Source of the DNA: Clostridia bacterium
Lineage (GTDB): Bacteria > Bacillota > Clostridia > Christensenellales > UBA1242
Reading direction: 5' to 3'
Assembly (NCBI GenBank): GCA_028694075.1
Contig: JAQUUD010000058.1
Coordinates: forward strand, 1-6,726
Length of the DNA stretch: 6,726 nt
Positions 1-6,079 of the stretch are shown here, piece after piece. The notes below the pieces were generated by a model. The model saw nothing but the letters and a program-made list of their open reading frames with translations, had not been told where the DNA came from and made no database searches. The translations under genes were made by a program, and so were the position numbers. Numbering within the stretch: position 1 is the first letter of the stretch; every line of letters starts with the position of its first letter.

Positions 1-1
1 T

Positions 2-517
2 GGTCCAATCGGCAATCAATGTTGTTGTACAGGTCCAACAGGACCTACTGGCGCAACTGGTGCAACTGGTGCAACTGGCGCAACGGGTGCAACGGGTGCA
101 ACGGGTGCAACGGGTGCAACTGGCCCGGCTTTTGACACATTCGGAAGCTTTTTTGATCCAGCCGCTCAGGTGATTACAACTGGCGTACCTGTTAATTTAC
201 CAAGCACAATTACGGCCAGCAATTTAAGTGTTGTTGCCGACAGTGTGTTTATTCCAGATACAGGGGCTTATTTAATCGGATATGGAATTAATGCTGCACC
301 TACCGCAGTTGCAGGAAATAACATATTCTTAGCCGTTAATGGCGTGGCAGTGGTTGGGACAGAAAGGGCAATAAGTATTAGTGCAGGAACAAATTCAACA
401 GTGATATTAAGTTTAACAGCCGGAGAATTCTTATCAATAATGCCAACAGCAGTCGCAGTTGCTGTAACAAATATTGGCGGAGCAAGTGCAAATTTAAATA
501 TTACTCGAATAGCCTAA
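2..517 (+). CDS. Collagen-like surface protein with BclA-type C-terminal head (5' end outside window)
   Basis: The frame is open from the first base, so only the last 171 residues are visible. No start or promoter can be given. Residues 1-6 are G-X-Y triplets (GPI, GNQ). A CCCT interruption (residues 7-10) follows, then GPT GPT and eight GAT triplets (residues 17-40), closing with GPA. Residues 43-171 form a Gly/Ala/Val/Thr-rich beta domain, with segments such as VFIPDTGAYLIGYGIN, IFLAVNGVAVVGT and LTAGEFLSIMP. These match the pattern of BclA-type C1q/TNF-like trimerising heads. In known relatives the collagen stalk forms a triple helix capped by the head and is displayed on the exosporium or cell surface. 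Surface display here is inferred because the N-terminus is not visible. The triple Cys could cross-link the trimer or attach it to other coat proteins. The gene is followed by an intrinsic terminator and has no co-transcribed neighbour downstream. Confidence is high for the class and low for exact role. Confidence 0.88.
   Translation, partial: GPIGNQCCCTGPTGPTGATGATGATGATGATGATGATGATGPAFDTFGSFFDPAAQVITTGVPVNLPSTITASNLSVVADSVFIPDTGAYLIGYGINAAPTAVAGNNIFLAVNGVAVVGTERAISISAGTNSTVILSLTAGEFLSIMPTAVAVAVTNIGGASANLNITRIA
50..121 (+). repeat. Eight tandem 9-bp units encoding Gly-Ala-Thr
   Basis: Eight consecutive 9-base units each encode Gly-Ala-Thr. The third codon runs act, act, act, acg, acg, acg, acg, act, and the three units from 86 to 112 are identical (ggtgcaacg). 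The blocks of identical units suggest expansion by slippage or unequal exchange. Unit changes stay in frame, so stalk length could vary between strains without breaking the protein. Confidence 0.95.
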
Positions 518-527
518 ATAAATAATG

Positions 528-564
528 AATATTCACCTTGCTAAAAGAGGTGAATATTTTTTTT
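528..564 (+). terminator. Intrinsic terminator of the collagen-like gene
   Basis: An 11-bp perfect stem (528-538 with 548-558) encloses a 9-base loop and runs into eight T residues (557-564). It starts 11 bases after the stop codon of the collagen-like gene, so it isolates that gene from the SDR gene downstream. Confidence 0.9.
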
Positions 565-700
565 ATTCTTTTAATTATTAAGATGGTTAGATTTAAGTTG
601 AATTTTAATTTAATTATAAAATCTTTACACGACCAAAAAAGTTAATATTCAATTTTCGAATAAAAATTTTCTAATTTTCCCTTTCTTGATTTAGTTTTTG

Positions 701-730
701 TTTACTTTTAATAATAAAATATGTTAGAAT
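701..730 (+). promoter_or_regulatory. Sigma-A-like promoter of the SDR gene (extended -10)
   Basis: A -35 box TTTACT (701-706) lies 18 bases before a -10 box TAGAAT (725-730). The -10 is preceded by TG at 722-723, giving the extended -10 form TGnTAGAAT. Transcription would begin near 737, leaving a leader of about 15 bases with the ribosome binding site at 741-746. The region is AT-rich, so chance matches are possible, but the position is exactly where a promoter is needed. Confidence 0.6.
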
Positions 731-740
731 GAATTATAAG

Positions 741-746
741 AGGTGG
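741..746 (+). promoter_or_regulatory. Ribosome binding site that sets the SDR start
   Basis: AGGTGG sits 5 bases before ATG 752. An in-frame GTG at 743 lies inside this Shine-Dalgarno sequence and so cannot be the start. The ATG also places the dinucleotide-binding strand (KIALITGASSGIG) right at the N-terminus, as is usual for this family. Confidence 0.8.
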
Positions 747-751
747 AACAT

Positions 752-1510
752 ATGAAAATAGCATTAATAACTGGCGCTTCAAGCGGAATAGGAAAACAAT
801 TTGCACTTGGACTCGACAATGATGGGCTTGATGAAATTTGGGCAGTGGCTTTGAAAGGAACTGAACTTGATAATTTGCAAAGCGAAATGAAAACCAAGAT
901 CAGAACTTTTGGCTTAGACTTAACTTTAGTAGAAAGTTTTGGAATTATTCAATCCGAACTTGAAAAATTCAAGCCCGAAGTATTGTGGCTTATAAATTGT
1001 AGCGGATATGGTAAATTTGGAAGATATGACGAGATTGAAATGTTGAATAGTCTTGGTATGATAGACTTAAATTGCAGGGGATATGTTGGAATGACAAAAT
1101 CTGCACTACCTTATATGCCTAATAAAAGCCGTATTGTAAATATTGGTTCAATGGCAAGTTGGCTGTCTGTGCCTTTTGCAAATGTTTATGCCGCAACAAA
1201 AGCATTTGTCTTAAGTTATTCACGAGGTTTAAATGTCGAATTAAAAGATAGGAAAATAAGCGTAACCTGTGTATGTCCTTTTTGGACCAAAACAGAATTT
1301 TTCAAGCGAGCAGAAAGCAAGGAAAATGATAGAATTAAAAAATATATTGTAATGTATGATGCAAAAAAAGTTGTTGCAAGAGGCATTAAATCCGCACGCA
1401 AAAGAAAAGAAGTTTCGTTTTATGGGTTTATGTCAAAAGTATTTTTTGCATTAAGCAAAATTCTTCCACATAAATTAATGATGAAAATTTGGATTAATCA
1501 ACAAAAATAA
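752..1510 (+). CDS. SDR-family NAD(P)-dependent oxidoreductase (DltE/YdfG-like)
   Basis: This is a complete 252-residue short-chain dehydrogenase/reductase, a normal length for a classical SDR, predicted to be cytosolic. The cofactor loop TGASSGIG is at residues 7-14. An NCSG at 82-85 replaces the usual NNAG. The catalytic tetrad is in place: N107, S133 (in NIGSMAS), Y146 and K150 (YAATK), with the expected 13-residue Ser-Tyr spacing. K35 after strand 2 would suit NADP(H), but this is only a hint. The segment after strand 6 reads CPFWTKTEFF, with Phe-Trp where PG is common. The C-terminus (about 220-252) is basic and hydrophobic (VFFALSKILPHKLMMKIW) and could touch the membrane or a partner. 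These are general oxidoreductases of the COG0300 type, and the substrate cannot be read from sequence. The gene has its own promoter and no clear operon partner. It is separated from pheS by about 205 bases. Confidence 0.9.
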   Translation: MKIALITGASSGIGKQFALGLDNDGLDEIWAVALKGTELDNLQSEMKTKIRTFGLDLTLVESFGIIQSELEKFKPEVLWLINCSGYGKFGRYDEIEMLNSLGMIDLNCRGYVGMTKSALPYMPNKSRIVNIGSMASWLSVPFANVYAATKAFVLSYSRGLNVELKDRKISVTCVCPFWTKTEFFKRAESKENDRIKKYIVMYDAKKVVARGIKSARKRKEVSFYGFMSKVFFALSKILPHKLMMKIWINQQK

Positions 1511-1531
1511 TAGGTTTTTTATGAAATTGTT

Positions 1532-1559
1532 TTGATATAAAAAAAATTTATGATTTAAT
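1532..1559 (+). promoter_or_regulatory. Candidate promoter of pheST
   Basis: TTGATA (1532-1537, five of six matches to TTGACA) is followed after 16 bases by TTTAAT (1554-1559, five of six to TATAAT). An alternative -10, TATGAT (1549-1554), pairs with TTGTTT (1527-1532). Transcription would start near 1566, giving a leader of about 150 bases before pheS. The stretch is almost all A and T, so this is a weak call. No terminator separates it from the SDR gene, so read-through into pheST is possible. Confidence 0.35.
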
Positions 1560-1704
1560 AATTGTAAAAATTTATTTCATTCTTATTTAATAAAAAATTA
1601 TGAGATTTTTTTGTTTTATAAAAACCGATTTATTTAAAAATCCAAAAATTGAAAAAGAAAAAAAGAAATTTATTGAAGAAAAAAGAAATTGCTAGAAAAT
1701 ATAT

Positions 1705-1708
1705 GGAG
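1705..1708 (+). promoter_or_regulatory. Ribosome binding site that sets the pheS start
   Basis: GGAG lies 7 bases before ATG 1716. An in-frame TTG at 1689 would add nine residues but has no Shine-Dalgarno sequence upstream. Starting at 1716 gives 345 residues, close to the usual length of Bacillus-type PheS. Confidence 0.75.
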
Positions 1709-1715
1709 AAATTTT

Positions 1716-2753
1716 ATGGAAGAAAAATTGCAGAAAATCCTTTCAGATGGTGAAAATAAAATAGCCGATGTAAAAACATTAGTGGCGTTACAAGATGTTA
1801 AGGCTTCAATTATTGGCAAGAAAGGGACTTTAACGGAAGCATTGAAAGTAATACCGACATTAGATGCAACGCAAAAACGCGAAATTGGTGGCTTGGCATA
1901 TCAAATTAAAGAAAAGTTGTCAGCGCTTTTTGATGCAAAAAAAGAAGAAATTCAAATTAAGGCATCTGAGATTTCAGAAGACTTTGATTTTTCTGTGCCG
2001 GGAACAATGCCTTCAAGCGGGTCCCTGCACCCTATCACGCAAATGTGTTATGATTTAAATGACACATTTCGTTCAATGGGTTTTGAAATATTTGAAGAAA
2101 AAGAAATAACAAGCGAACTTTATGCCTTTGACAAATTAAATTTCCCGCCAGACCACCCCGCTCGTGAAAGTATGGACACATATTGGCTGGAAGGACACGA
2201 CACTTATAAGGGCGGAAAAAGACTTTGCTTGCGTCCGCATCTTACCGGAGGAAGTGTGAGATATTTGCAAACACATAAACCGCCTTTTAGATTTGTTTAT
2301 CCAGGCAAAGTTTATCGTAATGAATCCACTGATGCACGCCATGAAAGAGCGTTCTTTCAGTATGAAGCACTAATTGTTGACAAGGACTTAACTTTTGCAT
2401 CTGGTAAAATATTAGTTGAAAGCATCTTATCTAAAGTGTTCGGGCAAAAAGTTAAAGTGAGAATGCGTACGGGATTTTTTCCGTTTGTTGAGCCGGGTTT
2501 TGAAATTGATATGAATTGTTTGGTGTGCAGTGGAAAAGGTTGCAGTGTATGCAAAAATGTAGGTTGGATTGAAATAATGCCGGGAGGTATGATACACCCT
2601 AATGTGCTAAGATCCGCAGGTTTAGACCCAAAAGAATATACCGGATTTTATGTTAATATTGGACTTGACCGCTTGGTTATGATGCGTTATGGAATAGACG
2701 ATGTCAGATTATTCCATAGCGGAGATTTAAGATTTTTAAGGCAGTTTAAATAG
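1716..2753 (+). CDS. pheS: Phenylalanine--tRNA ligase alpha subunit
   Basis: This is the catalytic alpha subunit of the alpha2-beta2 class II synthetase, which activates phenylalanine with ATP and charges tRNA-Phe in the cytosol. It has 345 residues. Residues 1-90 form the charged helical arm that in known structures contacts tRNA. The catalytic domain starts near FSVPG (92-96) and LHPIT (104-108). Visible active-site parts are DTYW (154-157), motif 2 VYRNES (199-204), the substrate-binding QYE (215-217), FFPFVEP (254-260), and motif 3 ending in GLDR (316-319). C268, C271, C276 and C279 form a CxxC-x4-CxxC knuckle, probably zinc-binding, as I recall for Bacillus-type PheS but not E. coli PheS. 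Two pocket segments are unusual. The common HTSPxQ reads HLTGGS (175-180). The common GFAFG near motif 3 reads GFYVN (310-314), putting Tyr where E. coli has Ala294. The gene is the first of an operon with pheT, 9 bases downstream. Confidence 0.97.
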   Translation: MEEKLQKILSDGENKIADVKTLVALQDVKASIIGKKGTLTEALKVIPTLDATQKREIGGLAYQIKEKLSALFDAKKEEIQIKASEISEDFDFSVPGTMPSSGSLHPITQMCYDLNDTFRSMGFEIFEEKEITSELYAFDKLNFPPDHPARESMDTYWLEGHDTYKGGKRLCLRPHLTGGSVRYLQTHKPPFRFVYPGKVYRNESTDARHERAFFQYEALIVDKDLTFASGKILVESILSKVFGQKVKVRMRTGFFPFVEPGFEIDMNCLVCSGKGCSVCKNVGWIEIMPGGMIHPNVLRSAGLDPKEYTGFYVNIGLDRLVMMRYGIDDVRLFHSGDLRFLRQFK

Positions 2754-2762
2754 GAGAGAAAG

Positions 2763-5198
2763 ATGAAATTATCATTAAACTGGATAAAGGATTATGTTGA
2801 AATTCCAGCAGATTTGGAACTTTCACGTATTGCTTATGACCTAACAATGTCAACGGTAGAAGTTGAAAACATAATTGATTTAGGCAAAAAATTCGAAAAA
2901 ATTATTGTTGGTACAATTAAAGAAGTGCTCCCACATTCAAATGCAGACAAGTTGAAAATTTGCAGAACTGACATTGGTGATGGGGATATCCGCGATATTG
3001 TTTGTGGCGGTGTTAATGTCAAAAACAATATGAAAGTGGCGGTTGCTTTGCCGGGCGCACTTGTTAAGTGGCACGGCGAAGGCGAGCTTGTTGAAATAAA
3101 AAATGCAAAAGTTCGTGGGGTTGAAAGTTATGGAATGATTTGTGCATCTTCTGAAATAGGTTTGTCTGACTTGCTTCCTTGCAAAAACGATGCCGAAATC
3201 TCAGATTTGTCAGATTTCTCTGCAAGCGCAGGCACATCGCTTGCCACTGCTTTGGGCTTAAATGATTTTATTTTAGAAATCGACAATAAATCACTGACGA
3301 ACCGTCCTGATTTGTGGGGTCATTATGGATTAGCAAGAGAAATCTCTGCTTTATATAATTTCCCGTTAAAAGAGATTGAAGAATATAAAGTCCCAAAAGT
3401 CACTGAATTAAAAGTCAACATTGAACAACCTTCTCTTTGCCGTAGATATATTGGCTTAAAAATTGAAGGTGTTTCTGCGAAAACTTCGCCATTTGAAGTG
3501 CAAAGCCGTTTGTGGCGTGTGGGAATGCGTCCGATTAATGCACTCGTAGATATCACAAATTATGTAATGCTTGATGTTGGACAGCCAACTCACGCATTTG
3601 ATTTTGATAATTTGAAAGGCGATATAACTGTTCGCCTTGCAAAAAATGAAAAACTTTTAGCGTTAAATGGAAAAGAGTTGAGTTTATCAACAAAAGATTT
3701 GATTATTGCTGATAATGAAGGTGCAATTGGGCTTGCCGGTGTTATTGGAGGAAAAAAAGACTCGGTTTTTGAAACTACAAATAAGGTCGTTTTAGAAATT
3801 GCAAATTTTGATCCAATAACAATAAGACATACCGCTGTTAAATATGACTGCCGAACGGAATCTTCAATGAGAAACGAAAAAGGCATTGATGCCGAAAGGT
3901 GCGACTTGGCACTTTCTATTTCAATGAAATTGTTTTCCAAAGTTTTCCCGCAAATGAAAATAACCGCTTTTTGCAATAATTATTCAACAAAACTTAGTAA
4001 CAACAAAATTGATGTTTCTTATGAGTGGCTAATTAGGCGTTTAGGGAAAGACATATCCTTTAAAACCGTTGAACAGAAACTTGAACTTTTGGGCTTCAAG
4101 ATTAAACAAGAAAATGACATTATGCACATTACAGTCCCGTCGTGGCGTTCAACTGGCGATGTTTCGATTTCTGATGACATTTTGGAAGAAGTTGCAAGAA
4201 TGTATGGGCTGGAAAATTTTGAGCCAAAATCAATAGGCACAACCTTTAACGGGGCAATAAATCAACCGAAAATCGATATAACCAGAAAAATTAAAGAATA
4301 TTTGGCATTCAGATGCAATTTTAATGAAATATTTTCTTATCCTTGGATTAATGAAGAATATTTAAAAGCAGTTTTAGGCGATTCGATAGGTATGCTGTCA
4401 TTATCAACCCCGCCATCGCCAAGCGAAAAATTCCTTCGCTCATCATTGTTGCCAAATCTTTGCAAAGTGGTTTCTGAGAATTTGCGTTATTTTAATGAAT
4501 TCAATATTTTCGAATCGGCGTTAGTGTTTTTTGATAAAGATTATAAAGTCATTAATGATGAAAAAGAACTTTTGCCTCTTCAACAACTTAATGTAGCAGG
4601 TGCTTTTGTTGGCGAAATGGAAAGTGTAAACGAATTGTTTAGAAAAGCAAAGGGCACTTTGGAAGCCTTGCCACGTTATACAAACGCTTTGCCATTTAAC
4701 TTTGAAAGAACGGAAAAGCCTATATGGGCGGATAATGTTGTTTGGTTAAACATTATTCAAAATAGTCAAACAATTGGTAATTTTGGTTTATTATCCCGCA
4801 AAATCGCTTTGGATTGCGGTATCAAAAACAGTTCAGTTGTTTTGTTTGAGCTAAATATTGAGGCAATTCAACTTTATCCTTCACGAACAAATAAGTTTTC
4901 ACATTTGGCACAATATCCGATGACTGAGCGTGATTTATCTTTATTGTTTGATTTATCAATCAGATGGGAAGATGTTGAAAAAGTTATTAAAAGCAACAAT
5001 GCTACACGCGAATTGCTCAAAGGTCTTGTTTTTGTTGGCGAATATCGAGGTGCACAAGTTCCAGAAAACAAAAAATCACTCACTTTTAAACTTGCAATTG
5101 GTTCATTAAACAAAACATTAACCTCAAATGAAATCGACAACTGCACAAACAAAATTGTTGACAGTTTGAAATCAAAATTAGGGGCGCAAATCCGTTAA
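2763..5198 (+). CDS. pheT: Phenylalanine--tRNA ligase beta subunit
   Basis: This is the 811-residue beta subunit, close to the usual ~800. It binds tRNA-Phe, removes mischarged Tyr-tRNA-Phe and completes the alpha2-beta2 enzyme. In order it shows: the N-terminal B1 part (1-40); an EMAPII/OB-fold tRNA-binding domain (about 41-150, with PHSNADKLKIC and VRGVESYGMI); the B3/B4 editing domain (about 217-395); B5 (about 413-488, ending DDILEEVARMYGLENFEP); a catalytic-like core without active-site function (B6/B7, about 490-700); and the ferredoxin-fold anticodon-binding domain (about 715-811, with PMTERDLSLLFD and SLNKTLTSNEID). The editing residues corresponding to those of the Thermus enzyme appear present: T265-N266 in ITNYV, H277 in GQPTHAFD and E345 in VVLE. 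ATG 2763 follows an AGGAGAG that overlaps the pheS stop, so the genes are translationally close. A small 9-bp duplication (3201-3218, SDLSDF) lies in an inter-domain linker. The gene ends before the terminator at 5253-5293. Confidence 0.97.
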   Translation: MKLSLNWIKDYVEIPADLELSRIAYDLTMSTVEVENIIDLGKKFEKIIVGTIKEVLPHSNADKLKICRTDIGDGDIRDIVCGGVNVKNNMKVAVALPGALVKWHGEGELVEIKNAKVRGVESYGMICASSEIGLSDLLPCKNDAEISDLSDFSASAGTSLATALGLNDFILEIDNKSLTNRPDLWGHYGLAREISALYNFPLKEIEEYKVPKVTELKVNIEQPSLCRRYIGLKIEGVSAKTSPFEVQSRLWRVGMRPINALVDITNYVMLDVGQPTHAFDFDNLKGDITVRLAKNEKLLALNGKELSLSTKDLIIADNEGAIGLAGVIGGKKDSVFETTNKVVLEIANFDPITIRHTAVKYDCRTESSMRNEKGIDAERCDLALSISMKLFSKVFPQMKITAFCNNYSTKLSNNKIDVSYEWLIRRLGKDISFKTVEQKLELLGFKIKQENDIMHITVPSWRSTGDVSISDDILEEVARMYGLENFEPKSIGTTFNGAINQPKIDITRKIKEYLAFRCNFNEIFSYPWINEEYLKAVLGDSIGMLSLSTPPSPSEKFLRSSLLPNLCKVVSENLRYFNEFNIFESALVFFDKDYKVINDEKELLPLQQLNVAGAFVGEMESVNELFRKAKGTLEALPRYTNALPFNFERTEKPIWADNVVWLNIIQNSQTIGNFGLLSRKIALDCGIKNSSVVLFELNIEAIQLYPSRTNKFSHLAQYPMTERDLSLLFDLSIRWEDVEKVIKSNNATRELLKGLVFVGEYRGAQVPENKKSLTFKLAIGSLNKTLTSNEIDNCTNKIVDSLKSKLGAQIR

Positions 5199-5252
5199 AT
5201 CTCTGTCTTAGTATACTTTTCTTTATTAATTTAATATTATTTTTCACTTTTT

Positions 5253-5293
5253 AAAACGAAGCCTTAGCACAAGTACTAGGGCTTCGTTTTTTT
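5253..5293. terminator. Strong terminator between convergent pheT and small membrane-protein gene
   Basis: A 15-pair stem (5253-5267 with 5276-5290, one G-T pair) has an 8-base loop and is followed on the plus strand by seven T residues (5287-5293), a good intrinsic terminator for pheST. On the minus strand the stem begins 2 bases after the stop of the small membrane-protein gene and ends in four T residues (As at 5253-5256). It can therefore serve both convergent genes, though less well for the minus one. Confidence 0.9.
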
Positions 5294-5294
5294 A

Positions 5295-5645
5295 TTACAT
5301 ACTTCGTTCATCTTGTAGTATTTTTTGTTCCATTTTTTGTTCCATTTTTTTAAGAATTCTTAATGCCACATTTCTTTCACGCAATATTTCGTTTTTATCT
5401 TTAAAATCTTCTATCGCGTTCCCTATACAACATATTGAAAGAATAGATCCCACTATACTAAAAACATTAGCACCTTCCAGCCAACATAAACTGGCACTGC
5501 CAATTCCAAAAGCGGCGCCCGCCAAAGCGAAAATTCCTGATTGGATTGTTTCTCTCAAAGCTATTTCTTCGAGTAATGAAATTTCTTTGCGTTTATTTGA
5601 TATATCAAGTATTGTATATTCCGCCCCTTTATGTTCTGGAATCAT
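5295..5645 (-). CDS. Small two-helix membrane protein of unknown function
   Basis: I do not recognise a family for this 116-residue protein. Residues 1-34 are hydrophilic and charged (RKEISLLEEIALRET). Two hydrophobic stretches, about 36-55 (GIFALAGAAFGIGSASLCWL) and 61-78 (VFSIVGSILSICCIGNAI), look like membrane helices joined by a very short turn (EGAN), that is, a helical hairpin. Residues 79-116 are strongly charged and probably helical or coiled-coil, with a repeated MEQK-MEQK at 101-108. Both ends would lie on the same side of the membrane, most likely the cytoplasm. The start at 5645 is supported by AGGAGA 5 bases upstream (plus-strand 5651-5656). A near-consensus promoter lies at 5719-5746, about 75 bases from the start. 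The gene stands alone, convergent to pheT. The strong expression signals and clean layout suggest a real gene; its role is unknown. Confidence 0.75.
   Translation of the reverse strand: MIPEHKGAEYTILDISNKRKEISLLEEIALRETIQSGIFALAGAAFGIGSASLCWLEGANVFSIVGSILSICCIGNAIEDFKDKNEILRERNVALRILKKMEQKMEQKILQDERSM
5321..5344 (-). repeat. Two perfect copies of a 12-bp tandem repeat inside the small membrane-protein gene
   Basis: Two adjacent identical 12-base units (5321-5332 and 5333-5344), followed by a further T tract on the plus strand, encode the MEQK-MEQK stretch in the charged C-terminal tail. Gain or loss of a unit keeps the reading frame and would change only tail length by four residues, about one helical turn. 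Confidence 0.9.
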
Positions 5646-5718
5646 ATGAATCTCCTATTTTTTTTAAGCGCTTGTTTAAAGTTTTATATTGTTAAAAATT
5701 AATTGTATCTTTAAATAA

Positions 5719-5746
5719 AGTATAACATTTTTTTAGATTTTGTCAA
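5719..5746 (-). promoter_or_regulatory. Near-consensus sigma-A promoter of the small membrane-protein gene
   Basis: Read on the minus strand, a perfect -35 TTGACA (plus 5741-5746) is followed after 16 bases by TATACT (plus 5719-5724). The -10 is preceded by TG in the extended -10 position. Transcription would start near 5712, giving a leader of about 66 bases. This is the best promoter match in the window and suggests the gene is well expressed from a single-gene transcript. Confidence 0.8.
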
Positions 5747-5809
5747 TAAGTGTAATTCAATTTTAAAATTTTGCAAATTCTTTTTTTAATTAAAACGCCA
5801 ATTTTAAAT

Positions 5810-5840
5810 TTGAAAATGTAAAAATAATTAGTGCTACAAT
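5810..5840 (+). promoter_or_regulatory. Possible orphan plus-strand promoter
   Basis: TTGAAA (5810-5815) and TACAAT (5835-5840) are 19 bases apart. This is longer than ideal, but the -10 is preceded by TG (5832-5833), giving an extended -10. No plus-strand gene follows before the minus-strand gene at 6080, so it could be chance or could drive a short untranslated RNA. Confidence 0.3.
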
Positions 5841-5968
5841 AGTTAATCAATTTTATTAAATCTTTTTTGGAATAAACGATTAATCAAATATAATATTTTT
5901 ATTTTTCATATTAATATTAATTTCAACTTAAACTATCACTTAATTTCCTATTTTTTACTTCGAATAAT

Positions 5969-6000
5969 TTTTACTTATTTGATAGCAAGTAAAACTTTTT
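5969..6000 (+). terminator. Weak AT-rich hairpin with T tract, possible plus-strand terminator
   Basis: An 8-bp perfect stem (5969-5976 with 5987-5994) encloses a 10-base loop and is followed by C and five T residues (5996-6000). The stem has only two G-C pairs (one C and one G per arm), so it is a poor terminator. It matters only if the promoter-like sequence at 5810-5840 is active. Confidence 0.25.
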
Positions 6001-6021
6001 ATAAATATTCGCAAGCCAATT

Positions 6022-6056
6022 AAAAAGCCCCGCCGAATTAAATTCGGCGGGGCTTT
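6022..6056 (-). terminator. GC-rich intrinsic terminator of the repeat surface-protein gene
   Basis: A 15-bp perfect stem (6024-6038 with 6042-6056) with a 3-base loop contains nine consecutive G-C pairs, striking in this AT-rich setting. On the minus strand it ends in five T residues (As at 6022-6026), so it terminates the surface-protein gene whose stop lies 24 bases away. On the plus strand only three Ts follow, so it is directional. Confidence 0.9.
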
Positions 6057-6079
6057 AGTTAAATTTTTTGCTTTATAAT

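Larger units (their letters stand above)
5646..6079. other. Gene-free intergenic stretch, extremely AT-rich
   Basis: No convincing coding region is seen on either strand. The stretch holds the ribosome binding site (5651-5656) and promoter (5719-5746) of the small membrane-protein gene. It also has a possible plus-strand promoter (5810-5840), a weak plus-strand hairpin with a short T tract (5969-6000), and the terminator of the downstream surface-protein gene (6022-6056). An 8-base palindrome, aagcgctt (5666-5673), lies in the minus-strand leader. It has no clear partner or repeat, so I assign it no function. Confidence 0.7.

Noticed and set aside
743..751. In-frame GTG start for the SDR gene
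   Set aside because: The GTG is part of the Shine-Dalgarno sequence AGGTGG that serves ATG 752.
1592..1611. AT-only hairpin in the pheST leader as an attenuator
   Set aside because: The stem is seven A-T pairs only, with no usable T-tail context and no alternative pairing partner.
1689..1715. In-frame TTG start extending PheS by nine residues
   Set aside because: It has no ribosome binding site, whereas ATG 1716 has GGAG at 7 bases and gives the usual protein length.
3590..3976. 128-codon minus-strand open frame inside pheT
   Set aside because: It is antisense to the conserved editing domain, has no family signature, and is a shadow of the real gene. Other long frames within the SDR, pheS and pheT were dismissed for the same reason.
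5666..5673. Palindrome aagcgctt in the leader of the small membrane-protein gene as an operator
   Set aside because: It is only 8 bases, has no second copy in the window, and lies well downstream of the promoter.
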